From positions 1-64,000 of the forward strand of contig OENT01000015.1 of assembly GCA_900239685.1 (NCBI GenBank): DNA of 64,000 nucleotides. Reading direction: 5' to 3'. The translations under genes were made by a program, and so were the position numbers. Below, piece by piece: positions 14,050-27,700 of the stretch (positions are counted from its first letter, which is position 1; the number at the start of each line of letters is the position of its first letter). The stretch is from Rotaria macrura (taxonomy: Eukaryota; Rotifera; Eurotatoria; Philodinida; Philodinidae). The notes beneath the pieces are model-generated. The model was not told the DNA's origin. It did not search any database and saw only the letters and a program-made list of their open reading frames with translations.

Positions 14050-14192
14050 GCCCGACACTTCCCTGCCGTCGAACCCAACCGTCGGAAATTGTCAAAGCCG
14101 ACATCCAATAATTTCTTATTGAAGTTCAATGCACAAGAATCTGACTACTTCCGACAGAATCCTATCGGAAGTTGTCGGAAGTTGCCAGATTA
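14050..14192. repeat. GC-richer patch of inverted sub-repeats
   Basis: A patch of about 140 bp contains repeated and inverted copies of a GTCGGAAGTTG-type word (for example CTTCCGACAGAATCC followed by TATCGGAAGTTGTCGG). Base composition differs from the surroundings. It resembles the interior of the small elements near 54.0-54.3 kb, but I cannot define its ends. Confidence 0.35.
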
Positions 14193-17100
14193 TATAGGTT
14201 ATACTGTCGAATTCGAGCCGGAGACTCATAGTCTTGGTTCATTTAGAACTTGATCTTTTTTCATATAGGCAACGATTCAAAAATTTATTGATATGAATTG
14301 GATAAATTAAACTGTTGGAGTCGAAGAGTTTTCAAGCATTTGAAATATTGACAAAGTGAATAAATTAGAAATTTTATCTTAATAAACTATGCTTCTAGAC
14401 TTTTCACACTCATGCAATGCTTACAGAACTAATTGCTCATGCTCGGATAAATTATAATAGATGCTGTTGTTAGTATAGGAATATTAGATTTCCCCTTTTC
14501 TGCAATTCTTATTTTGCATGGAAGAAAAATTCGAAAAACTTATCTTTATTAAAACCAATATTACAAGCTTTTCATTCGAAATAGTGTATTAGTTCTTTTA
14601 TCACCATGATACTGTGAATAGAACCAACTGCTCAATTAGATTTTGCTAAATATAATGTGATCAATCTAAATAGTAGACATTTGAAGAAACGAGAGAATAA
14701 AAATTTCAATAAATCATACTTTTGTCTCCTACAATGATACTCTTGTATTATGACTTCAATCGATATGATTCAATCTATATAATAAAATCAATTCTAGTGT
14801 AAGTAATTCAGACGCCATGACTTTTTGTTCGAAAAATATCTTCAACAATAATTTAATACTGCAATTAATGAGGATGATGTTTTCATGGTAAATAGGTTTT
14901 TCGATTTCTAATGTCATGAAGTTTATGGAACAACAAGGATGCATGAAGTGCGTCATTTCCTTCCTCTACCTTTCGATGATCGCAGTATGCTTGATTTAAA
15001 AGTCGGACGTTCCATATCTAACGACCTATCGAATAATACATTCTATGCACTACTAAACACTCTTCTCTCAATTCACATAAGAGAACTCATCACCTATGAT
15101 GCATTTTGCCGGCAGAAACAAAATACATCTAAGGAAATTTTTAATATTCTAATTCTATCCATGCTCTACGGTGTGCCTTTGAGATACAAAGTCATGAAAC
15201 AAAATAATACTGTATTTTTTTTTCAAGTAGTTCATAGAGCATGAACTTTTCAACTGTCGACATTAAATAAGCAGTGCATCGCATGGATCGTTGCTTTTCA
15301 TCTCTTCATTTGCATTTTTTCCCATGTCCATGCCACTTATCTTTGATTAAAAGTAGTCAATTAATCAGAATTCAATTATGTCAGAGCTCATTCTTGGCAT
15401 AGTAAAGAAAACGACCGATGTCCTTAGTATGTAATCACTTTGAATGTAAAAACATCTATTATTGATGTGAATAGAACGTTTTTCTCGTAATTATAGTGCA
15501 ATAGTATTGTAAAAAATCGATCAAAACAAATCATCGAAAGTTTCAACTACACAAAATGTTACTGGTCGGAATTCATCGATTAGGCTTTTAAATTCGAAAA
15601 ACAATACTTATTCCAAATTTTCTTCACAGCTTACAAAAAACGTTTAATGTACAAAGATTCACAAGATAACACACAGAGACAAAAATAAAAATTCAAATTA
15701 CACTTCTTTTACAGGAGGTTGAGGTAATTTTATTGCCTTGTTTTGATAACAAATTGAAACGAACGGATATTTACTGCTATTTACATCGGATTAAACAAAA
15801 TGACAAATACGAAAGATAATTATGAATACAAGATAGAGCAAAAGTCCTAGTTCTGTGGCATATAATGAATAAATTCAATTCTATCTGACATCTGTGCTAT
15901 TCTTAGTAGAACTTTGTACTCGCATTTCAAATCTGTTTTAAGTTTCATTCACCTCGAATACTCTAATTTATTCATGTCATAACAAGACAGGTTTTCATGT
16001 CTAATTAAAAATTTATTAAAACGTGTTCCCTTGCTTGAATCGATTCAAAATTCATCGTATGATTTCTTGAAATAATCCCTAAAGCATAAAAAAATAATTA
16101 AATAGATATTAAAAGATTAAATATACAAGATATTTCACGAATGTAATAGTAAAACAAAAGAGACACTCGAGATTCAAACATAACTACTATCAAAGAAAAA
16201 CATAGAACAAATAAGCATCGCTTCGAGAGTACTCAAATAGTTTCTATTCACTTTATTATTGAATAAAAGAGCATACTCAAATGTGTTGGTTTTATTCGTT
16301 TTCGATCTGATAATCGTTCAAGAAATTTCATACTGTTTTATTGAGTTGTATTGCACCGTATCTTTAAAAAGTAAAACGGTATATATGACGAAATCTGTAC
16401 AAGAAAAATCAATCTGTCACTCTAATTAATGTATCCAGTTTATTGCATCTATTGAAAACAGTCATTAGCAAAACAAGAAACAGTTAAAAGATATTTTTAT
16501 GTTTTATTTGACGTGAAAAACATATTAATAGCATCAAATAAAAACAGAATTGTAAAACGAGAGCAATAATTGCATGTATATACACACTATTCAATTATGC
16601 ATTGAACAACAATCATTTTCAGACTGACGATTTCTTGATCTTTCTTCAAGTCAGCTCTAGTTGCCAACGGTAAACCATATTGACAAGTAATATATCTACG
16701 AAAACGACCAAGTTTTTGATTAGTTATCTACAGTTAAAATAGGTTGAGTTGCTCATCTGAACTGCCAATCTAATTAGTACAGAAAAAAAGAAAACAGATC
16801 GAATTAATATTTTGTTACGTTTTCTCTGATACTGTGCTAATTTTTCCTGAAAATTTATATTAGAACGTTTCTTCTTTCGATTCATAGAAGATGTTTATTG
16901 GTTCTTGTTTCTTAATTTAACAATCACGCGTTTCTTTGTTTTTCAAATGAGTGATACCACCACAACTTATTAGTAACAGAATTGATTTTTAAAAACATCA
17001 AGATTACGATTAGTTCGTCTTGAAAACCATCTGGAAAACTCTGCTTTATGTAACAGCGACATCTGTTAATTAATTTTATGAAAGAAAAATAAAGGTTGAG

Positions 17101-19334
17101 AAGACAACGATTTGGCATTAAATTGTTCGAATAAATTATTAATTGATTAGATTCTGATATAAATGATTTTACCAATCAATATTTGTCAATCACCTTCGTA
17201 TCTTCTCTCTCTCTCTCACACACTCACTCTCCTTTTCTACTGATCCTCTTACGGCTTAGTCATATAAATTTTCTTGCCTATTTAATTCTTTCCGTCTTTC
17301 TCTGAATAATGTATGATCGCGTTCGGGTAATTCTTGTTTTGTATTTTTATTTATTTTTTTCTAGGATGACTGCTAGTTTCCAGTATCTAACAGATAGAAA
17401 AGTATGTTTTCTCCATCTATGTCTATTCCTTTTTTACTTGAATCAATAAATAGCAGAAAGGATAAACAGGACATGGTAGAATGAGTTAATGAATTGCATG
17501 CTACTCCCTTTGAAATCCCTCGTGTATTTAACGTACGAAGTTTTCATTTGTTCGAGCATGTGTAAAAGATTGAGTAGTAACTCTTTCATCAATATAAGAC
17601 GCACACACAGAGAAAGAGACGGAAAGCCAACATTCATTTCGTTTTATGCATATACGAGTCCAAGATCACTTGCTTTTTTTCTCGTAAACGCTTAACAATA
17701 TATGCATATAGTCATAGTGTACCTTACATACCAAATACGAGAGACTGCACATTCTCTTCTGTCTCTCTTTTTCTCCTACAAAAGTAATAGAGATGAACTC
17801 CAAGCACTTATTCGTTTGTGCATACTTCAACTCATTCTTTCTTTTCGTATGTACGCATATGAGCTCAAACATTACGTTATTGTTGAGATGGCGGCAACGT
17901 AGTAGTGGTAGTAGTAGTTGTTGATAATACATCGATTGACCTGATCCGATTGAATAGAAGAAAGTGAACAAAAACAACCATAACAACATGTAGGTACAGT
18001 GTTTCTCGATTTGCCAATGCAGATCATTACTCTGCGTTTACCCCATCATCAATTATGAAAGTTTCCTGGTTGTTTTTTTTCCTCTGTTTCTATGCTGTTT
18101 CACATAAGAAGGAAATAGAATATAAATGTAGTGCAGGCAATTTCTCGTTTAGGAAAATAGAAAAATACGACATATTTCACATTCATTGGTGTAACGCTAA
18201 ATATTAAGAGAAGTGAAATATGAAAAAAAACACAGCCGAGAAAAGATGAAAAGTCCGTGACCACCTGTCTCAAATGTTACATTTTATCGAACGATTGATT
18301 GAGTTAACGAGTAAATACGATACAACCGATGTCTGCACTATTATTAGACCATGTAATATGTAATCACTCTTGTCGGTCCATGTTTCATTCGATTTTGATT
18401 TTGATTTTTTTATTCATATTCTTCTACATAACGACTTCATTCATGTCTATTTCAACTATCAAGGACTTATAAGCGAGCATGGTTAATGTTGTCATCCCTT
18501 TGACTATGATCTACTTTATCCAACCGAAGATTGGCAAATAAATTGTAAGTCCTCATCTTATTCTGCATCTTTTTTCTTCTTTATTTTCTTTTTACCGAAA
18601 ATATAGAACCAGAAAAGGAAGACGACGAGGAGAAAAGAGAAGGCTTCAGATAAAAGAAGCTTGATCGAAAATAAGGACTATGAGGAAGATATACAAAAAT
18701 AAGCCATACGGTTCATTTAAGTCGAATCGAGTAGACAAAGAGCGTTAGTAAAAATAACATGACTTCAGGAAAAAAGAGCCTTCCTTCTTCGCTTCTTTTT
18801 TTTTTCTTCTTGTCGTATGTGTCTATTTTGTGAACATAACAAAAGTTCTCACACATTACTATTTTCTCTCGTTCTTCGTCAAAAATAAGAACGAAGAGAT
18901 CGTCACTACGTCCGTTCGTTCTTTGTAATTGAATGAACGGCATATGTGGTGCTAGCGATGATGCTGTCTGCGTATGTCTCACAACAAGTCGTCTTTCTAT
19001 TCTTGTCTTCGATTATACGTCACGATAAAAGAAAGTGTTTATATGTTGTTGCGAACGTGATGGTGACGTTCCATGTATCAACATTTACCATTGGATTAAA
19101 TGATGATTTAGCATCTTCTTTCTATTTGATTATAGTTGTTGTATTTTTTATCTTGTTGCATCTCATTGATCATTCAAGAAATCAAGTTGTCGATATTTGA
19201 TATCTGCAATCGTTCAAACATAAATCATTATTTTTTATTTTCAATTCATGTCTATGCACTAGTGATAAAGTTACGCATGAATTTTAGATCTTTTCATTTC
19301 TTTTTTTATTCTTTTATCCATCCATAAATCCATC

Positions 19335-22300
19335 ATGGATACAGGAAGTATTGATAAAGCTAATGCGGACAATGATCTTTATTTACCACAGACTGACTCA
19401 TTTTGGGAGGTATGTATTTGACTTAAAAAAAGAATGAAAGGATTGTGTTTTGTTCTCTCTAATCTTTTACTTTTGATAGATTGGTAAATACAGTCGCGCA
19501 GTGAAACGCTGTGATGATGGTAATAAATTAACAGCTGATCTTGTCAGTATGATTAGTGATCGAGCTGAACTTGAAAAAACATTTTCGAAAATGTTAAAAA
19601 GTTGGTCAAAAAAATGGTCGGATTATGTCGCAAAATGTATTCATGAAAGAAAGATTGTCATGATCATACTTAATTCATTTCTGTTCTCTAGCGTCTGAAT
19701 TCGGCTCAATGGCATCAGCCTGGAAAGCAATAATGGGTGAAGCTGATACATCAGCTGAAGTTCATCAAACAGTGCACGATGAATTACAAAATGAGGTAAT
19801 ACCAAGCATAAAACAATGGCAAAAAACAAAATATGTCAAATCGATGATGCATATTAAAGCAACAAAAGATTTGGATGAAGAATTTAAACGAGTTCGTTTT
19901 CTTTTGTATTAATTGAAAAAAGATTTTAAGAAAAGTAAGAAATTCTATTATATGCTTTGTAGGCACAAAAGCCATGGTCTAAATTATATGTTAAAGTTGA
20001 TAAATACAAACGTGATTATCATACAGCAACAAAAAATTTAAAAATGGCTGAAACACAAGAAAATAGTTCAAAACTCGATGGATCTGTACCATCAGATCAG
20101 GTAATTGAAATAATGTTTAATGTCGTTCATTATTCTTTTTTGTGTTTAACGGTTGACATTCATTGTTTTAGCGTGCTAAAGTAGCAGAAAAACTTGAAAG
20201 ATCTCGTAAGGAAAAAGAAGCAGCAAAAAGTAAATATAATGAAGCTCTTCAAGAACTTAATAAAGCTAATCCAAAATATATGGATGATATGAATGATGTA
20301 TGTATTGACTTCTATTAATAAAATAACAACTTAATTCATCCATATTCAATTATTGATTTCTAGGTTTTCTGCCGTTGTCAAGCATTTGAGAAAGATCGTT
20401 TGGTTAAATTTCGAGAATTCTTGGGTTCAACCGAAAAATGTCTTGATCTAAGCAATCGATTACAGTAAGTTAAATTATTTCTCTAGAGAGATTTATTGTG
20501 CTCGAACGATTCATTGTTGTTCGTTAAGAGAAGTCAATGAGTCGAAATATGATTGTATTCCTAATTGACGAAAGTTTTTGTTTCTTTGCAGATCACCAAC
20601 ATTTCAACAATTTTCACAGACAATTAAATCTTGCGATCCGGATAAAGATCTATCATGGTGGTCGGATACTTATGGTGCCGGTATGAAAATGAATTGGCCC
20701 ACATTTGAGGTATTTCCCTATTGGTTTATATTTCTTCGTTGTACTTCTCATTAATTTAATTTTCTCGATCTCAATAATGCTTCTTCTTTTATTTAATTCA
20801 TTTTTATTCTCTTATCAAAAATCTTATTAATCTTGCTTCTACTTTTGAATAATCATCAGTTGCCACTCCTCATCCTTAGGAATCGACAAATCTAGTTCAT
20901 CATCAACAACAAAATCGTTTTTCATATTGTGCTAATGATTTATTGATGGGCTATGATACATGTCATCGTCGACAATTAGCACATTTTGTTAGTCAAACAA
21001 GTGCTGCTGTTGCATGTGATACACGAGTATTGGTTGTCGACTCTTATGCAACTATTCGTCGATCGATGCGACGAACGGCTGCTGTTGTTACACGCGTCCG
21101 CCGAGATCTTGTCAAGCGTGAAGTAGATTATCACATGTTTTCAACTAGGCTCCCACTAATAGATATAAAACTTATATAGGTTTCTTTGCGTATTTGTTGT
21201 TTTTGCTGCACATCTACTGACAATTTTGTTTTGTTTCTAATTTCTACGTTGGTTATTTGATAGATTTACACAACCATATATATAGACTTCATGTATATTA
21301 TTTTGCTCCATAGTTCTTTTTCTCTCTTTTCGTTTTCTTTTGCTAACTAAAATTGACCATACAAATCACATGCATATAAATTTGCTTCTAAAAAGAAATA
21401 TGTTCAAAATCTAGTGGTATTATTTTAGGAATACACGGAAGCACATCGTACACTATCTCGTCGTGCTAAAGGTGATCTTGAAAAAGAAAATCCAGTTGTT
21501 GTTACGGCAATACGATCGAATAATAATAATTCATCATCTGGTCTTGCTCCTATCGACAATCGATCATCAACTAAGTAAGACTAAATGTTTACTTGTAATT
21601 TATTATGAAAAAAACATGCAGACAACTCTGAGTATTTCTTTACCGTTATATCTTTTCTAAGTACTTTATATTGTATGTTTTCTTGTTACGTATCAGTAAT
21701 GCTGCATTCAACGAAGAGACAGATTCAGCATCGGCTTCATCCTATAGTGGTTATCATCAGCCTGCATCAGCTCCAGCTGATGTATCACCCGCTTGGATAA
21801 CTAATTCTTGGACAAATGAGTAGGTTTTCATTATGATTAATCGCTATTGAATTTATCGTGTTCGTCTGTATATATGTATATGATTTGCTTATTTCGTCTA
21901 TTACATAGTCATATTCATTCGTCAATTGTATACAGTCAAGCATCTAATTGTCTATCCTGTTTTTGGACATTGATTCTGTGAAGAAAAAACAAATTGCTAT
22001 CGAGGAGATTAATTGAAAAAAAGGACAATTCAACAATCATTACAGAATCACATAATCGGTAGAGAAAATAAAAACAAAAGAAAACTAAAAAGAACTAAAC
22101 CAACGCTATATTTTACTTGCTTTCTATTTCTTCATTGTGTTATCAAAAAACATTGACAGAGAGAGAGAGAGAGATCTATTTCCATTTGTTTTCTTCATTT
22201 CATTGATCACTAACTTACTCTGTTCATGGTTTATTAAATAGCAATGGGAATATGCTCACCCAATCAATTCTAAGCTCTCAGCTTTGTTTTTTTGCACTGT

Positions 22301-22917
22301 AATATCTGACAAAAACCAATTTATTTCCACATGCATTAATTATTGTTGCTTTGATGATGTGCATGTGATTGTTCAGTGCTTGTTAAATATTATTATTCCT
22401 TTTTTTTGTTTTGATGAAATATATTCTATATACTATATTTATTATTTTCGTATTAATACTTTTAGTTATGGAACAGGAACGAGTAATGGTAGTAATTCAT
22501 CGCTACCAACATATCAAACAAACAATATCACATCATATCCGTCAGCATATCCATCAACAGTTAATCCATTTTATGAAGATGAGGATATGAATAATGGTGA
22601 TTCAGTACCATCGTCATCCCATCAACCTCCACATCAATCACCAACATCAACAGGTGGTTCATCACTTGATAGTAGTGCCGGTGCACCTGTACGAGCTCTT
22701 TATGATTACGAAGCACAAGAGGAAGACGAACTATCATTTAAACAAGGTAGTTTTCTATCATGCTTTTGTTTTAAATATACTTTTATTTTGTAAATATCTA
22801 ACGTTTTTAGGTGATATTTTTACGAAATTGGAAGATGAAGATGATCAAGGTTGGTGTAAAGGACGTGCTGGCAATCGCATTGGTCTGTATCCGGCAACAT
22901 ATGTTGAAGCTCTGTAG
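19335..22917 (+). CDS. PACSIN: PACSIN/syndapin F-BAR and SH3 protein
   Basis: Eleven exons join in frame: 19335-19409, 19480-19636, 19692-19891, 19963-20100, 20172-20297, 20364-20464, 20592-20709, 21429-21574, 21697-21819, 22466-22746 and 22811-22917, giving 523 residues. The F-BAR domain starts with [15 protein letters not shown] and DDG (residues about 21-37), continues through [16 protein letters not shown] and a charged coiled coil, and closes with [22 protein letters not shown] near residue 310. A Ser/Pro/Asn-rich linker holds one NPF motif (residues 428-430), the ligand of EH-domain proteins. The SH3 domain is residues about 470-523 ([33 protein letters not shown]). The family bends membranes and binds dynamin and N-WASP in endocytosis. 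The linker is slightly longer than in vertebrates. The 20710-21428 intron carries an open exon, described separately. Confidence 0.96.
20880..21179 (+). CDS. Possible alternative exon of PACSIN
   Basis: Inside the 719-bp intron after residue 305 an open frame begins exactly at an AG acceptor (CATCCTTAG|GAA), in the phase the upstream donor needs, and stays open for 99 codons to a TAG at 21177-21179. Codon use and GC content look like the flanking exons, not the intron. If a donor at 21123 (GAA|GTAGAT) is used, the exon is 243 bp and keeps the frame, adding 81 residues. If it runs on, it ends the protein before the SH3 domain. The peptide is Arg-rich and helix-like in its second half ([18 protein letters not shown]), with several His/Cys earlier. 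I see no known PACSIN equivalent. An unrelated gene fragment is the alternative. Confidence 0.45.
   Translation, partial: ESTNLVHHQQQNRFSYCANDLLMGYDTCHRRQLAHFVSQTSAAVACDTRVLVVDSYATIRRSMRRTAAVVTRVRRDLVKREVDYHMFSTRLPLIDIKLI
21820..22465 (+). other. Long PACSIN intron
   Basis: This 646-bp intron is about ten times the usual length here. It contains a short GA microsatellite near 22157-22173 and nothing else I can name. Confidence 0.5.
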
Positions 22918-24033
22918 AGACAAATGATTTGACTATTTCTTCGTGTTTTTATTTTTATTTTTATTTTGTTTGTCATCATGTGGATTATTTGTCACCTGAT
23001 TGCACACATTTTGTCCATTTGAACAGTAGTAGTACCCAGAAAATACGAATACGTTCCTTTACATACACACTTATATATATATATATATACACATACATAC
23101 ACATATATCTATTTATATGTCTACGTGTGTACCTTGAACATACTTCTTGTTGTGTTTCTTTGTATATGTGTGCCTTTCTTTCATTCCATATATGTATTTT
23201 CACATTTTTTGTTTGTAGCTAACATCGAAAAATCATCATCTGTACAGAAGGAAATTCATTTCTTTATTCGTTATCTTCTTTTTATTTATTGTTATAAAAC
23301 ATTGTATAGAAACATTTTCTTCTATTCTAATCCTTTCTTTCTTTTTTTTTTGTCGTCGTTGGCTAGTACACACTATCTCAGTCTTCTTCTTTAAAACTTT
23401 TTCTTATCCTTGTTACATTTCATGTTTGTCTTCGTTCTTACGCTTGTCAGTTTATTTTGCTTGTATTCTTTAGTTCATTCCGTTCAAATATTCCTGTCAT
23501 TTTTTTTTCGTATCTAAAAAAACTAAACAAAAAAGACCTTAAGAAATATAAATAGCTATATGCAGTCCATAATTGATTAGAGACATTAATTAGTAATGGA
23601 AAAAGAAAAATCTTATTGCAAATTAGTACTGAATTCTGAGACGATTAACTCTATTACAGATGTGTTCTGTCGAGAAAATAGATGAAGATTATATAACGTA
23701 AATATTTTTCATCTCTTCTTATTTTTCTACAGGATTTTCTTTCGTTGTATATAGTTTCTGTAAATTAGTAGACATGCTTAGTTCTTTTCTTTCACAGCAC
23801 TTATATATGTTAAATATTGACCCGTCCAATCAAAACAATCTCCGAGCATTATTGATTAAAAAACTTGATGTTTTTATGACATCATAGATACGATTATATG
23901 TCACTTACAATCTCAAGTTCTCAAACTATTATCATCAATATGACTGAATAATATAAATTACAAATTACCATCTTACTATAAAGCATAGTTTCATGTTGTG
24001 CGTCTCTTTAATGGTATTGCCGGTAATTCATCA

Positions 24034-24064
<31 letters not shown>

Positions 24065-24652
24065 GAAGTTCTTTAATCTTCTTTCGGAAAACATAAGCTT
24101 ATTTCGAAGGGTACTACCTACTTAGCAAAAATGTTCACTTTCATAGAAAAGAAAAACATTTTTAAATAAAAAAAACAAAGGCGTACCACATGAAAGTACC
24201 TTCTTTGAAAGTTCATCAGAAAGAAATTGAGGTTTTTATCAATATTTGCAAAGACATACTTGAGAGTTGTTAAGTTCTCTGCGGGTCTGCCTCTAAGTAA
24301 ACCGAAAAGAAAAAACATCGATATTGTGCTCTATATTAAATGTTTATCTTATGAAAAGGCTGGCTTCATATGTCTTAATTAATCTCTGCGTTCCCTATGT
24401 ATAGTATCGTCATATGTTATAGAGATGGGAAAAGATAGTCGAATAAATTTCTGATAACTCGTTTGATTGGCTTTTGTACTAACAACTTGAATGTTTGAAT
24501 AGTTTTCAATATGCTTTATTAGATCAAAGTACTGTTTCTTGTATTTATTCAGTACATGATTGAATTTCTAAAGTTTTAGAAGTTGAATCGTTCTCTAAGG
24601 TAAGTGAAAACAACAAATAATTATTACGGGTACTTATTCAAAACATTTTAAG

Positions 24653-24762
24653 GTTGCTTTTTACATGAAACTATGTTTGATCGTATGCCACGAAGCATGA
24701 TAACAAGATCTCGTAAATTTAAAGAATATCTTAGTGAACTTGAAAGTTCCGAAGATCTCTAA
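24653..24762 (+). pseudogene. Orphan exon-like fragment
   Basis: After TTTTAAG, an open frame reads GCFLHETMFDRMPRS and continues in charged, mixed-composition residues to a stop at 24760-24762. A perfect GTAAGT donor 53 bp upstream would make an intron of typical size, but the 20-bp exon ahead of it does not join in phase without a stop. It is probably the last exon of a decayed gene. No family was recognised. Confidence 0.25.
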
Positions 24763-27700
24763 ATAGTAAGTGGTTGAAGCGTGTGAATCCTTTGAGGTTG
24801 TTTTAATATGTTCATTAGCTGAATATCTGTAAGTATTTTCATGGGAATACGATATGCTCTATCAATGTTAGATTTTCCTTGCAGTAAACATCACTAGTAA
24901 GCAACATCTCTTCAGAAACCTGTGAACAAGTATTTTTTTATTATGAGCGTCATCGGGAACTATTTGAAGTAGCAAAAAAGCTTTCAAGTCTTTAACATAA
25001 ACTATTGAAAAGTGCTCCGTTTCTTTTTATTAAAAATAAATCAATTAAAGATTTCACTGTAAATATTAGGGCGGTAAAAATGTGCTCACATAAGCGATTT
25101 ATTGAAGAAAATATGAAATAGTGATTCATTTTTCTGTTTTTTGATCTATTCTATACCACAAGATCATTTGATTTTATATATCTAAGAAATTGAGAAGAGA
25201 ATCATGGAAAATGCGAAGAAGAAAAGCTAACATGGTTCATTGTATAATGATCACGTTTCCGTTATGCTGTATGCATGCAGAATCTAATTTGGATATAAAA
25301 ATCAAGAATCATGTGCATATGTTTTCGGAAGTGCATTGTTTATCTGAAAATATGTATATGAGTACTTTTTCAATCTCAGTATTTGATAGATACTTATGTG
25401 CTGATTTTGAACATTGGATTTCCATGGATTGGATCTATGCTGAATATTTCATCTTCGAATCGACAGAAACATGAAAAAAGCGATTATGTATAGTTGAAAC
25501 GTACGGATGTTTTATCATACTTGTTCAAATGATTTCTAATGTTTCCCACGATGGATGACATCTTCTATTAGATCACATAGACGTATGCTTTTTAACTTCG
25601 TCATACTTCAATATATTTCATTTTCTCCGTCTACTTATACTTTTGAATAAGAATTGATGAATAGTAAAAATTCAATCGGAAATAAAATTTCATCTCCCAG
25701 AATGAGATATTAAAGAATAAAACATTGAGATAATGGCATAGACAAGATTAAAAATGCGAGAGCTAACTTTCCCCCTATCATTCTTATATCGAAATCTCCC
25801 TTTTTCTTTGATGAATACTACATAATGTCTAATTAGTGATATGCTGCTAGTGAAACTAATTTCATACGATTAAGTCTTGAGAAAAACAAACAACGTCATG
25901 AGTGATGACACAATTCAATTTCCTAGTAAAAAGACACACGATCGGCTCTGGAATCTTGCAATCCATACCATTAGCACTTAAGGTGTATTGCGATATGATT
26001 GAATCAAATCCTAACAAAAATAGTAAATAATACTTTTCGTAAAAAGGTGGCTGACTTCAATGGGAATGGAAACTCATTGCAATGGTGTAATACCAAATGA
26101 CAAGTTTCTCAAATTCTAATAGAAATAATGATTCTTATCTTAGTCAAAAATTTTGTGACTTCCAACAAAGAGTATATGAAAAATATTGAACTTACAATGG
26201 TGAGGTTTAATTCTTTTTGCAAATTAAAAATAGCTGCTTTTTAACTTTAAAGTCAGATAAATTCTTGAATTAAAATGTAATTTTAAAAAAAATATTGCTC
26301 TAAATTCAAACGACGTCCATTTCAAGAAAAAACATAGCTTTGCTGATATCAATATACAGTGCATGTGTATTAATAATTAGTCATATATAATTTTCTTATG
26401 TGTGAATTTTCCAAACCGTAATGTCTAGATTTCACTAATTGGAACTTTATTTTGATAGATACTTCTTGTGTGTTCATAGATTAAAGATTAATTTAAAGAA
26501 AAATCGTAAACATGAAGGCTCGCTACTTCAAAAAGCATTGCCTTCTTCTTACTACTAGATTTCTGTAATGGCAACTAATGTTTAATTAAATTTAAAATTA
26601 ATGTATAACAATTTCAAAATCGAATTTGTGCTTTGACACGAATTTAAACAGTAAAAAATGAACTAGTTCATTCAATCGTTTTAGTTATTGAAAAAATTCT
26701 TGTTATTAACGATATTCTGTATGATTTAAAAATTTCATGCCTTTAAGACTGTTTTCAAAACCCATTCGAAGGTTGATATTGCGTGAACGACAGTTTGTTT
26801 GCATACTTCATTTTTTCATTCAAATTTTTATAGTCTCTATTTTATTCTTTGATATTCTTTATGTAGCACACGCTTTTAATTAGTATCAAGGTGATGATGA
26901 GAAAGATACTGAATAAGTAAAATGCAGGATACAATTGTCATCGAATAAAAATTGGACTTCAATAGTATTACTAAGTCTGATTTGAGGTAAAACAAGGAAG
27001 CAAGAACTTCCGACACGATGGATTGATGGTCCATTAGAAAAAATGATCATCAGTGTTTGCTATTTCTTGGAGAAAATAAAGATAAAACTGTGTTGTTCGT
27101 CAAATCTTTTCTTAACTCCATGCATCATATATTTGTACTAGCCCTTGTTCATGAATTGTAAGCGAACTTCAGTGCAACTACGATTTATTTAAGATATCGC
27201 GAAAAAAAAATTTAATATTTCTGAAAAGTATATGTAATGAGCGCTATTTCGATGAACTTGGGATATATTTACGGTATATAGTAGATTTTCTAAAAAGAAG
27301 TGACTCGAAGTTAAAAAGTATTCACAAGATATTAAATAGTTCTTTGCTTCACTATGACATTGACTCTTACTATCTACGAGAAAGATATTCGAGAGACAAC
27401 TCTTCAAATGGATTATGTTGATTAAACATCAATATTTTTATTTACGTCATGCACAAGGTATGTAATAATCTTAATGCATGTAATACATTCACATATGATA
27501 AGCTTCCAATTGAAATGTCTATGTTCAAAGAATCCTTCATGACATGTCTTGAATATTTCAAATAAAAGAAAGGATGATCGTTCATATGACTAATTTATAT
27601 CGATTCAAAGTTAAGAGAGCAAAATATTTTACAACAAATATTTATATAATGGTAAATATCGATTATTGAATGAACGCTTTGTGAATTCATTCTACGTTCA

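Larger units (their letters stand above)
7677..19334. other. Long gene-poor interval
   Basis: No multi-exon gene could be assembled on either strand. ORFs up to about 100 codons occur but have neither splice-consistent partners nor recognisable motifs. Two small repeats (10.85-10.97 kb and 14.05-14.19 kb) are listed separately. Short CT/CA microsatellites occur near 17206-17230. The last 1 kb before PACSIN probably holds its promoter and 5' UTR, but I cannot place them. Confidence 0.5.

Noticed and set aside
14939-15244. 101-codon open frame
   Set aside because: No recognisable domain, no splice-consistent partner and no signal peptide; not enough to call a gene.
22929-23394. Open frames after PACSIN rich in Tyr/Ile/Phe
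   Set aside because: They read through TA/CA microsatellites in the 3' UTR; low complexity, with no motif.
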